35,441 bases of DNA, taken from positions 1-35,441 of the forward strand of contig CAMVLU010000006.1 of the NCBI GenBank assembly GCA_947168405.1. The letters are read 5' to 3'. Origin of the DNA: an uncultured Clostridia bacterium (GTDB lineage Bacteria > Bacillota_I > Bacilli_A > RF39 > UBA660). Shown in pieces: positions 1 through 7,492 of this stretch. The notes beneath the pieces were generated by a model. That model was not told the origin of the DNA, did not search any database, and was given only the letters and a program-made list of their open reading frames with translations. Made by a program: the position numbers and the translations under genes. Position 1 is the first letter of the stretch, and each line of letters begins with the position of its first letter.

Positions 1-332
1 TTTTTCAAAATATTTAATTTTTCATTCAATCTTGTAAAAATATGATTAACACTTTCATTTTGTTCTGGTTCTAATATTAATTGACGTTTAATAAAAATTT
101 TATATATTTTCAATTCATTTATTTCTTCATCAGTTATACCTAAAATTTTTAAATCTTGACTATCCAAGTCTATTTTCTTTAATCTTGCATTATCAAATAG
201 CACATTCTCTATGATAAAAGTTAAACGATTATAAACCTCTATCATTTTTTGATTATTTTCTAGTTCTAGTTTTCTTGATTTTTTATTTTCTAATATTGAT
301 TTTAGAGTTTTTATAACATTATTATCTAACAT
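1..332 (-). CDS. Hypothetical protein, 3' part outside the window
   Basis: This is the first 110 codons of a gene that continues off the left edge; it is missing from the ORF track because no stop lies in the window. It starts MLDNNVIKTLKSILENKKSR and is rich in Lys, Glu, Asn and Ile, with the look of long helices. I recognise no domain or motif. The ATG overlaps the last 11 bases of the 715-aa gene upstream, and its ribosome site (AGGAGGTG) sits inside that gene's final codons, so translation is probably coupled. It is the last visible member of a three-gene operon of helix-rich unknowns. Confidence 0.75.
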   Translation of the reverse strand, partial: MLDNNVIKTLKSILENKKSRKLELENNQKMIEVYNRLTFIIENVLFDNARLKKIDLDSQDLKILGITDEEINELKIYKIFIKRQLILEPEQNESVNHIFTRLNEKLNILK

Positions 333-2469
333 TAGGTTCTTCACCTCCTAATTCAAGTTGCTCAGCTATTTCTTGTTCATTATTTTCTGATTCAATTATT
401 GTTGATGTTGACTGAACCATTGATGTTTTTTCTTCTGTATCATTTTGTAATTTAAATAAATCATTAAAACTATTAGTAATTATTCTTACAGCTTTTTTTA
501 ATGTATCTGCCGTAAAATCAGTAGTAAAAATTCTTTGAACTTCTTGTATATATGGTTCATTCTCTTCAATATAAGCACTAGTTCTTGCAACATATTCTTT
601 TTTTCCTCTTATTGAACCATCTAAATTTAATACAACACATAAATAATCTAATGATTTCATTCCAAATATATCCATTAAGGTTTTTTTATTATAATCTGTT
701 AAATCAATTTTCATATAACAAACTCTTCCACCTTTTGGACCTGATCCCCTTATTCTATATGAAGGATATTCTGCAACTTTTCTTTCACTAATTTTTTTTG
801 CTTCTAATTGTTTTTTATCTTCTTTATAATCTAAATCGTCAAATTTTACTCTTAATAACCTTCCATTAATATAATTCAAATCATTACTAAAATAATTATC
901 AGATTCTCCGCCAAATAATTTTTTTAATGCTAATTTTTGTTGATTAACTATATCATTAAGTTTTCTACTTCTTTCAACTTGATCTAAAATATCAATTCCT
1001 TCTGATGGTAAAAAAACTAATAAATTTGTATAATCACTTAGAATTAGTTTTTGACTTTCAATTCTATTTTTTAATTCATTTAAATCATTTAATAATTGTA
1101 TTAAATCATTTTTTAGTTCTGTAACGTAATCTTTTACTTGAGATAAAACATATGTATCATTAATACTCATACTTATTAATCTATCATATTCTTGATATAA
1201 TTCATTAAATTCTAATAATTTATTATAATAATCTATATGATCTTTTGTAATAGCATTTCCAAAAGTTTTTCTTAATCCTTCTTCTCCATCTGCTTGATAT
1301 ATATAATCAGCATTTCTATACTTACTTTTTTCCTCTTCTGTTATGTTATAAGCTTGATCAATAAATGATTTTATATTACTTTTTTCTTCAGACGAAATTA
1401 CATCTAATGATAACTTAACAACATTATTAGAAACAAATCTATTATTATAAAGATTTATATAATAATTAAATATATCTATCCAACCTTCTTCATTGTCCTT
1501 AAATAATTTAATAAATGAATCAGATTCTATATAAAAATTATATTTTAAATCTGCATATACATATTTCCAAATATTATCTTCAATAGATGGCATATCATCT
1601 AATATATCTTTTCTTAAATTACTATCAACAAATAATTTAACAAATTCTATATCATCATATGAAAGTTTTATTTCTTTCTTTAAAATGTCATAAATTTCTT
1701 TAATTTGATTTATTAACTCTTTTTCTTCATCAGTTAATTCAAATTCTTCTTCTGTTACTTGTATTTCTTCAATTGGTGTTATTTCTTCAATAATTTCTTG
1801 TGATTCAACTACATCATTTATCTCTCTATGGATATCGACAGCTTTTCCTGTTCTAATGCTAATTATTCTTTTCTCAGCATCTTCTAAAACATTAGGATGA
1901 ATTTTACTTAATTTTTTCATATTATCCAATGTTAAAAACATTATTATATCAAATTTATCTGATGAAATTAAATCGGAACTTTTTATAAATTCTATCAAAT
2001 CTTGTAATTCTTCTTTTTTTAATTCTTTTTTTAAAGTATCTTCTGATATATTAAAATATTCTAAATATTTTTCAAATTCTAATTTATTATTTTGCTTTTC
2101 ATCATTTATTTCTTTTATTCTATTTTTTATTTCTTCTATTTTATCTTGAAATGATTTTTTTAATATTTCGATAAAATTTATTATTTTTTTTCCTAAAATA
2201 TCTTGTCTTACAATTGTTATATTTTCTAATTTTAAATCAATTAAAATATCTAAATATGTAATATATTCATTAATTTCTTGAGATGAATAATAATTACTTA
2301 ATAAATTTTTAATTAGATCAATATTTATACGTGTAATATCAGAAGAAATTAACTCATAATTATCTTGATAAATTTTTAATTTTTGTTTTAAATCTGAAAT
2401 ATCATAAATAGAATCTAATTCTATATTTTTTTGCTTAATATAATTAAATAAAGATATATACTTTGCCAT
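322..2469 (-). CDS. Large helix-rich hypothetical protein (715 aa)
   Basis: Unrecognised. There is no signal peptide or membrane span, so it is probably cytoplasmic. Roughly residues 1-200 and 400-560 are charged heptad-like helix or coiled coil. Residues about 215-250 are a Glu-rich linker. A more globular part near 590-680 begins around YPSYRIRGSGPKGGRVCY and is richer in Gly, Arg and aromatics; it is the best part for a remote-homology search. The C-terminal tail is acidic and low-complexity. The ATG is preceded by AGAGG at a normal distance. It follows the 154-aa gene by 3 bases and overlaps the next gene by 11 bases, so the three are almost certainly co-transcribed and may form one complex. 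Function unknown. Confidence 0.85.
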   Translation of the reverse strand: MAKYISLFNYIKQKNIELDSIYDISDLKQKLKIYQDNYELISSDITRINIDLIKNLLSNYYSSQEINEYITYLDILIDLKLENITIVRQDILGKKIINFIEILKKSFQDKIEEIKNRIKEINDEKQNNKLEFEKYLEYFNISEDTLKKELKKEELQDLIEFIKSSDLISSDKFDIIMFLTLDNMKKLSKIHPNVLEDAEKRIISIRTGKAVDIHREINDVVESQEIIEEITPIEEIQVTEEEFELTDEEKELINQIKEIYDILKKEIKLSYDDIEFVKLFVDSNLRKDILDDMPSIEDNIWKYVYADLKYNFYIESDSFIKLFKDNEEGWIDIFNYYINLYNNRFVSNNVVKLSLDVISSEEKSNIKSFIDQAYNITEEEKSKYRNADYIYQADGEEGLRKTFGNAITKDHIDYYNKLLEFNELYQEYDRLISMSINDTYVLSQVKDYVTELKNDLIQLLNDLNELKNRIESQKLILSDYTNLLVFLPSEGIDILDQVERSRKLNDIVNQQKLALKKLFGGESDNYFSNDLNYINGRLLRVKFDDLDYKEDKKQLEAKKISERKVAEYPSYRIRGSGPKGGRVCYMKIDLTDYNKKTLMDIFGMKSLDYLCVVLNLDGSIRGKKEYVARTSAYIEENEPYIQEVQRIFTTDFTADTLKKAVRIITNSFNDLFKLQNDTEEKTSMVQSTSTIIESENNEQEIAEQLELGGEEPNVR

Positions 2470-2472
2470 ACA

Positions 2473-2937
2473 TTAACCTCTTTTTACTCTTTTTATTTCG
2501 TCATCATCTACATATTTATTTAATAATTCATAAGATGAATTAAAGAATGTAATATCATTATTAGTTAGAATTTGAATTTTAACTAATAATTCTTTTAAAT
2601 ACTCAATTTCTTGTTCAGATAAGTTATTTTTATTATCAACAATTTTTCTTTTAATGTATTTAATATAATCATTTAAAACAGGTTTATTTAAATTTTTATA
2701 GTATATATATTCTAAATATACCTTTTCAGCATCTGTTAATACTTTATTATCGATATTATATATTTCATTTTCCATTGCTTTTAAAGTATCTTTTTTATTT
2801 TTTTTTGTTATTGAAAAATATTTGTCTAATTTACTACATAATAAATATAATTTAATCAATATCTTTTTTTCATTTGTAGACATATCTTCTTTTTCTAATA
2901 ACTCTTGAACTTTTTTTCTTACAATCTCAGTATCCAT
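2473..2937 (-). CDS. Small helical hypothetical protein (154 aa)
   Basis: Unrecognised. The protein is almost entirely predicted helix, Lys/Glu/Asn/Leu rich, with no Cys-metal motif, signal peptide or membrane segment. It is the first gene of the operon with the 715-aa and left-edge proteins. The start has a GAGAGGTG ribosome site. An extended -10 (TGATATAAT) lies just upstream, so transcription may begin here rather than at the YitT-like gene. Its short helical build suggests a partner or adaptor for the large downstream protein, but that is inference from position only. Confidence 0.8.
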   Translation of the reverse strand: MDTEIVRKKVQELLEKEDMSTNEKKILIKLYLLCSKLDKYFSITKKNKKDTLKAMENEIYNIDNKVLTDAEKVYLEYIYYKNLNKPVLNDYIKYIKRKIVDNKNNLSEQEIEYLKELLVKIQILTNNDITFFNSSYELLNKYVDDDEIKRVKRG

Positions 2938-2960
2938 ACTACACCTCTCTATTTATCTTT

Positions 2961-2966
2961 ATTATA
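2961..2966 (-). promoter_or_regulatory. Probable extended -10 for the left-edge operon
   Basis: TGATATAAT on the minus strand fits an extended -10 element about 25 bases before the 154-aa gene. No good -35 is seen, which is tolerable with the TGn extension. Confidence 0.4.
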
Positions 2967-2971
2967 TCATA

Positions 2972-3544
2972 TTATTTTCTTTTTAAATACAAAATTATGT
3001 TAATTGTTATACTATTTATTAAAATAATTATTAAAGAATATATTAAATTGTTTATACCAAATATTAATAAATTTAATAACATAATTAAAAAATTGATAAT
3101 AAAATTAACTGTTCCTATTTTAATATTAGTATATTTATTAATTAAAGGACTTAGTATAGATATTCCACCAGATGAAAATCCTAATTTATAAATTATGCCA
3201 TTTGTAATACCAGATATTATTCCAACAATTATAATAATTAAAATAATATTTATATTAATAAAATCAATATTACTTGTTAATTTAATAAATAAAGGATATA
3301 TAAAAGTTGATATAACTAGACTTATTGTTATTTTTTTATTCAAAAATATAAAACTCAAAATAAACATAATTATATTTATAATTAATATAATTATTGAAAA
3401 AGATATAGGTATAAAATGATGAATAATTAAAGATAATCCTTGAGTTCCTCCAACTACTAAGTTTAAGGGTTTTAAAAATAAATTAAAATTAATAGATGCA
3501 ATAAATAACATCAATAATAAATAAAAATAGTCTTTATATTTCAT
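2972..3544 (-). CDS. YitT/DUF161-like multi-pass membrane protein
   Basis: A 190-aa, very hydrophobic protein with five or six membrane segments. It carries the two family-like signatures: VGGTQGLSL after the first helix and LGFSSGGISILSPLINK in the second half. The latter corresponds to the RaGaSTGGtDI region of YitT-type proteins. Most YitT proteins run about 280 aa and end in a cytoplasmic DUF2179 domain. This one stops after the membrane part, so it is a short version. Transport substrate and role are unknown for the family. Its GAGGTG ribosome site sits immediately after the prfB terminator T-run, so expression may depend on read-through or an unseen promoter. Two plus-strand ORFs over it are AT-rich shadows. 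Confidence 0.7.
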   Translation of the reverse strand: MKYKDYFYLLLMLFIASINFNLFLKPLNLVVGGTQGLSLIIHHFIPISFSIIILIINIIMFILSFIFLNKKITISLVISTFIYPLFIKLTSNIDFININIILIIIIVGIISGITNGIIYKLGFSSGGISILSPLINKYTNIKIGTVNFIINFLIMLLNLLIFGINNLIYSLIIILINSITINIILYLKRK

Positions 3545-3552
3545 AAATCACC

Positions 3553-3579
3553 TCAAAAAAAGAAGTATTACTACTTCTT
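3553..3579 (-). terminator. Intrinsic terminator of prfB
   Basis: On the minus strand the stem GAAGTA/TACTTC with loop GTAA is followed by seven T. The prfB stop codon lies within the hairpin. Confidence 0.8.
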
Positions 3580-4672
3580 TCTATATTTTAGATAAGCTTC
3601 TATAAATGGTTCCAATTCTCCATCTAATACTTTAGAAACATTACTAGTTTCATAATTAGTTCGATGATCTTTAACCATTGAATACGGATGCATTACATAA
3701 CTTCTTATTTGACTTCCAAATTCAATATTTAAACTTTCTCCTTTTACTTCAGCAAGCTCTTTATTCTTTTTTTCTATTTCAAGTACTTTTAATTTACTCT
3801 TTAACATTCGCATTGCTTCTTCTCTATTTTGAATTTGACTTCTTTGATTTTGACATGAGACAACAATTTTTGTTGGCAAATGTGTTATTCTAACTGCACT
3901 ATCAGTGGTGTTTACATGTTGTCCTCCTGCTCCACTACTACGATATACATCTATTTTTAAATCTTTATCATCAATTGTTATATCTTCAACTTCTGAAAAC
4001 TCTGGAATAACATCAACTGATGCAAATGATGTATGACGTTTATTATTAGCATCAAATGGAGATAATCTAACTAATCTATGTACTCCTTTTTCACATTTTA
4101 AATATCCATAAGAATACATCCCATCAACCTTTAATGAAACACTTTTAATACCTGTTTCTTCTCCTTCTAAATAGGATAACACTTCTACTTTAAAATTATT
4201 CTTTTCTAGATATCTTAAATACATTCTATAAAGCATATTAGTCCAATCACAAGCTTCTGTTCCTCCTGCTCCTGAATGAAGTTCTAAAATACAATTATTT
4301 TTATCATATGGTTCATTTAATAAAGTATATAATTCCATTGATGATATTTTTTGATTTAAAACATTTAATTTCTTTTCTAAATCATTTTTAATTTCTATAT
4401 CCATTTCAAGTTCTAAAATATCTATAGTTTCTAAATCTGATTCTATTTCATTTTTTAATTCTTTATTATTATGAACAATTTCTTTTAAATTATTTAACTC
4501 ATTCATCACTTCATCGACATGTTTTTGATCATTCCAAAAGTTAGGTTCATTTGTAGTATTTTCTAATTCTTTAATTCTTTCTTCTTTAGATGATATGTCA
4601 AAGTAACCCCCATAATTCATCTACTTTTTTTAAATATTCTTTTAATTCATTTTTTATTTCATTTAATTCCAT
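3571..4672 (-). CDS. prfB: Peptide chain release factor 2 with programmed +1 frameshift
   Basis: RF2 recognises UAA and UGA on the ribosome and releases the finished peptide. The ORF track shows only the downstream frame from 4620. The true start is ATG at 4672, behind AAGGAG. Twenty-four codons then lead to an in-frame TGA (4598-4600) in the context GGGGG TTA CTT TGA C. A +1 slip at CTT reads GAC and continues as DISSKEERIK, giving about 366 aa, the usual length. The SPF stop-codon-reading motif lies in LVRLSPFDANN, and the catalytic GGQ in SGAGGQHVN. The frameshift is the known autoregulatory device: low RF2 favours slipping past UGA. It also shows UGA is a stop here. It lies downstream of the RDD gene, separated by 106 bases holding DnaA-box-like palindromes. 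Confidence 0.97.
4598..4616 (-). promoter_or_regulatory. prfB: prfB programmed +1 frameshift site
   Basis: A GGGGG Shine-Dalgarno-like run, three bases, then CTT TGA C: the classical RF2 recoding signal. The upstream frame ends at this TGA and the downstream frame resumes at GAC. Confidence 0.95.
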
Positions 4673-4688
4673 ATTTTCTCCTTTAATT

Positions 4689-4762
4689 TTATCCACATAA
4701 ATGTGGATAATTATTTTTTATTTATCAAATTATAAATCTTTTCCCCACATTTATGTGGAAAA
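4689..4762. repeat. Two palindromes made of DnaA-box-like sequences
   Basis: TTATCCACAT-AA-ATGTGGATAA (4689-4710) is a perfect inverted pair in which both arms contain the consensus DnaA box TTATCCACA. About 35 bases away, CCACAT-TT-ATGTGG (4745-4758) forms a second inverted pair; its minus-strand reading TTTTCCACA is a near-consensus box. Both lie between the RDD gene and prfB, one overlapping the probable leader of prfB. They could be DnaA targets or simply RNA hairpins. Neither has a terminator-like T-run on the minus strand. Confidence 0.6.
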
Positions 4763-4778
4763 AAATATAGTATTACTA

Positions 4779-5468
4779 CTACATTTTTAATTTCTTTTCT
4801 CCAATTAGTTCAGCATCTTTTAATTTAGAATCTTTTTCTTTTTCATTATCTTCATGCTCTTCTACCACTTCTGCTTGTTCAGAAACATTTATTACTTTAG
4901 TACCTGCAATTATATCATGAAGTCCTCTTTTATCACTTCTAAATAATATCATACATATTGTAACAACAAAGAAAGCCGATGATATAGTTGTAACTATATC
5001 ATTTACTTGAATATAGGTATTCTTTTTTAAAAATAATATAGTAACAATTCCTATTAAATTCATTAAAATAGAATTTATAAATAAAGCTCTTAATAAATAA
5101 TTATTCATTGTTATTTTAGAATTATTATTAGATACAATTTTTAAATTCATACATCTTTTACCAACTGTTTGACCATTCATAAAATATGGTACTACAACAA
5201 ATGATACGATTGTTATTACTTCTGTAACTATTGTTATAACAATACTTTCTTTATTCATAATATAAACCATATCATTAGTCTTTTTTATATATTCTTCTTG
5301 ACTTATCTCTTTATTAGAAAAATCCTGTAACAACATTGAATATTGATTAGTTGTTTCTTGATATTTTTTACCATTATAAATACTTATAGTTAAAAATGTT
5401 GAAATAGCAGTAACAACCATAATATCAATTACATAAGCAACTATTCTTTTAAAATTAGATGGTTTCAT
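4779..5468 (-). CDS. RDD family membrane protein
   Basis: A 229-aa integral membrane protein. The RDD family signature is an Arg in the first segment and Asp residues in later ones. Here FKRIVAYVIDIMVV at residues 7-20 carries the Arg and Asp, NGQTVGKRCMNLKIV near 98-112 is the conserved cytoplasmic loop, and FRSDKRGLHDIIAGTKV closes the domain. Four hydrophobic segments are visible. The tail (about 195-229) is hydrophilic, Glu/Lys-rich and probably cytoplasmic. Function is not settled; some RDD proteins act in ion tolerance. The ATG lies inside the end of dusB (14-base overlap) behind AAGGAGGA, so the two are translationally coupled. Confidence 0.85.
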   Translation of the reverse strand: MKPSNFKRIVAYVIDIMVVTAISTFLTISIYNGKKYQETTNQYSMLLQDFSNKEISQEEYIKKTNDMVYIMNKESIVITIVTEVITIVSFVVVPYFMNGQTVGKRCMNLKIVSNNNSKITMNNYLLRALFINSILMNLIGIVTILFLKKNTYIQVNDIVTTISSAFFVVTICMILFRSDKRGLHDIIAGTKVINVSEQAEVVEEHEDNEKEKDSKLKDAELIGEKKLKM

Positions 5469-6444
5469 TTAATTCCTCCTTAAACACATTTAATATAGAT
5501 ATTATATCACATACTTTATTCAATTTAAATATTTTTTCTTTTAGAGGTTTTGAACCATTTATACCTTTTAAATAAAACGATACAATTGTTCGAAATTCTA
5601 AACAAGCAAGTGATTCATTTTTATATCTTAATAGATAATTTAAATGTTTAATTGCCATATCTATCTTATCAAGACTAGACGGTTTATCTAAAATAATATT
5701 ATCATTTAAATAACTATTTATTTCTTTTATTAACCAGGGATTTCCAAGTAATCCTCTTCCAATCATAATAGCATCACATTTAGTATCATCCAACATTTTT
5801 TTAGCTTTATAAATATCCGTTATATCTCCATTTCCAATTACAGGTATAGATACTGTTTCTTTAACTTCACGAATAATATTCCAATCGGCTTTACCAGAAT
5901 AACCTTGACTTCTAGTTCTTGCGTGAACTGTAATAGCACTTGCACCAGCATCTTCACATACTTTTGCAACACTAGCAGCATTTATGGAGTTTTGATCCCA
6001 TCCACTTCTAATTTTAACAGTAACAGGAACAGATACATTTTTAACTACCTCAGTAACTATATCTCTTATTTTATCTAAATCTTTTAATAAAGCAGATCCT
6101 GCACCACCTTTTAAAGCAACTTTTGGAACAGGACAACCCATATTTATATCTATTATAGATACTTTATAAGAATTAACTAATATTTTAGCGGCTTCTGCCA
6201 TAGTATTCGGATTAGAACCAAATATTTGTACAGCAACAGGAACTTTTAAATCATTTAGTCCATTTAACATTTCAAATGTTTTTTTATTACTACGAATTAT
6301 TGCTTCAGAACTTAATAATTCTGTAACTACTAATCCTACTCCCATCTCTTCACATATTTTCATATATGATGGATTAGATATTCCTGCCATAGGTGCTAAA
6401 ATAACTTTACTTTTTATTTCTATATTTCCTATTTTCCAACTCAT
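5455..6444 (-). CDS. dusB: tRNA-dihydrouridine synthase, DusB type
   Basis: An FMN enzyme that reduces specific uridines in tRNA to dihydrouridine using NAD(P)H. The 329 aa form a TIM barrel. Visible landmarks are APMAGISNPSYMKIC at the start, INMGCPVPKV with the catalytic Cys, KIRSGWD, the HARTRSQGYSG motif, and the flavin-phosphate loop VIGNGDI followed by AIMIGRGLLGNPW. The C-terminal helical tRNA-binding part is present, so length is normal. It lies 4 bases after the small upstream gene with AAGGG as ribosome site, and overlaps the RDD gene by 14 bases. In B. subtilis the orthologue also lies in the ftsH-side origin region, which fits the neighbourhood. Confidence 0.93.
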   Translation of the reverse strand: MSWKIGNIEIKSKVILAPMAGISNPSYMKICEEMGVGLVVTELLSSEAIIRSNKKTFEMLNGLNDLKVPVAVQIFGSNPNTMAEAAKILVNSYKVSIIDINMGCPVPKVALKGGAGSALLKDLDKIRDIVTEVVKNVSVPVTVKIRSGWDQNSINAASVAKVCEDAGASAITVHARTRSQGYSGKADWNIIREVKETVSIPVIGNGDITDIYKAKKMLDDTKCDAIMIGRGLLGNPWLIKEINSYLNDNIILDKPSSLDKIDMAIKHLNYLLRYKNESLACLEFRTIVSFYLKGINGSKPLKEKIFKLNKVCDIISILNVFKEELNETI

Positions 6445-6448
6445 TTTA

Positions 6449-6862
6449 TCAACCCTTTTTTAAAACTTTAATATTATTTTCTAAAGATAAAGTATCAAAC
6501 TTTGGTTGTCTAAATAAACATGAACTAATATCTTTATAAAAAATTGCCTCTTCATATCCTCCCATTATCATATCTATTGTTTCATGATATTTTATAAATA
6601 TATCTTCTAATTCTTCTAAAATATCAACACATTTATCAGCTAATTCTTCATTTTTTAATTTTTTAATTAATAATAATAACTCATATTCTTTTTTAGAATA
6701 TTTTAAATAATCTTTTACAAACATTGATAATTGTTTTCTTTTATCATCTTCTTTAATAAATAATATTAAAAAATTAAAATATATTAATAAATACTCTTTT
6801 ATAAAATTAATATCATATGATAACTTTTCAGATATTTTTTCTTTTATATAATCATTATACAT
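6449..6862 (-). CDS. Hypothetical helical protein upstream of dusB (137 aa)
   Basis: Unrecognised soluble protein, mostly helix, with the odd phrase CLFRQPKFDTLSLENN near the C-terminus as the most distinctive segment. The ORF track begins at a TTG (6892) that falls on the promoter -10 box. I place the start at ATG 6862, preceded by GGGGGA, giving 137 aa. It is the first gene of a four-gene transcript with dusB and the RDD protein, with prfB further on. The strong promoter at 6884-6912 drives it. No function can be inferred beyond co-expression with a tRNA modification enzyme. Confidence 0.75.
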   Translation of the reverse strand: MYNDYIKEKISEKLSYDINFIKEYLLIYFNFLILFIKEDDKRKQLSMFVKDYLKYSKKEYELLLLIKKLKNEELADKCVDILEELEDIFIKYHETIDMIMGGYEEAIFYKDISSCLFRQPKFDTLSLENNIKVLKKG

Positions 6863-6883
6863 AAATCCCCCATGAATAAAGTT

Positions 6884-6912
6884 ATTATACAAGAATATTT
6901 AAAATTTGTAAA
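6884..6912 (-). promoter_or_regulatory. SigA-type promoter of the dusB operon
   Basis: TTTACA, 17-base spacer, TATAAT on the minus strand. The -10 overlaps the TTG used by the ORF track as a start, which argues for the downstream ATG. Confidence 0.75.
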
Positions 6913-6913
6913 A

Positions 6914-6940
6914 TAAAAAAGAACCATTAAGGTTCTTTCC
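6914..6940 (-). terminator. Intrinsic terminator of the LysM lipoprotein gene
   Basis: Minus-strand stem AAAGAACC/GGTTCTTT with a five-base loop, followed by a T-rich run. Confidence 0.85.
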
Positions 6941-6952
6941 CGGTAATTGATT

Positions 6953-7405
6953 TTATTTAAATAATGGATTATAAATTATTTGATCTACATAAATTAAATC
7001 AGGATTAGGGATATGATTATATCTTGCAATTTCTTGATATGGAACTTCCCATGCAGTTGATATTAACCATAAAGTATCTCCCCAAATAACTTTATAACTT
7101 CTTTGATTTTTATCAGTGTTAATAGTTGTATTAGCTACCCAAACAGAATAGTCTGTTGTATCTTTTGTTGTAGTTGTCGTAGTTGATGTAGAAGTTGAAC
7201 CATTTTCAGTTGTTGCTGTTCCATCAGTTGTTTTAGTATCTGTTTCATCTTTCTTATCATCTGTTTTCTTATCTACTTCTTCTGTTTTTTTATCATCTTT
7301 TTTACCATTATCTTTGTTATCATCACATCCTGTGCTTAAAAACAAAATTCCACTAAATAAGCATAAAATCAATAGTACCTTGACATTAATTCTTAAGAAT
7401 TTCAT
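6953..7405 (-). CDS. LysM-domain lipoprotein
   Basis: A cell-surface lipoprotein of 150 aa. Residues 1-27 are a signal peptide, MKFLRINVK then a hydrophobic stretch, ending in LSTGC; the lipobox has Ser at -3, which is unusual but tolerable. Residues about 28-90 are a low-complexity linker of Asp, Lys and Thr that probably crosses the wall. Residues about 104-148 are one LysM domain (YKVIWGDTLWLISTAW, then a YVDQIIYNP end), which binds peptidoglycan glycan strands. The start was moved to the ATG behind AAGGAGG, 30 bases inside the ORF-track start. It ends in its own terminator. No catalytic domain is attached, so it may be a wall-binding or spacer protein. It follows the glycosyltransferase gene by 87 bases. 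Confidence 0.85.
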   Translation of the reverse strand: MKFLRINVKVLLILCLFSGILFLSTGCDDNKDNGKKDDKKTEEVDKKTDDKKDETDTKTTDGTATTENGSTSTSTTTTTTKDTTDYSVWVANTTINTDKNQRSYKVIWGDTLWLISTAWEVPYQEIARYNHIPNPDLIYVDQIIYNPLFK

Positions 7406-7492
7406 ATTCCTCCTTACATCAATATCTATGTACAAATTAATATTATCATATTTATTATTATTTTTCTACAATTTAACACTTTATTTGACATA

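Noticed and set aside
2997-3419. Two plus-strand hydrophobic ORFs opposite the YitT-like gene
   Set aside because: They mirror an AT-rich membrane protein on the other strand and have no ribosome sites or family features.
4689-4762. A full replication origin
   Set aside because: Only three or so boxes, no adjacent dnaA or dnaN, and the space is just 106 bases; reported instead as DnaA-box-like palindromes.
6863-6892. TTG start of the gene before dusB
   Set aside because: The TTG overlaps the promoter -10; ATG 6862 with GGGGGA is better.
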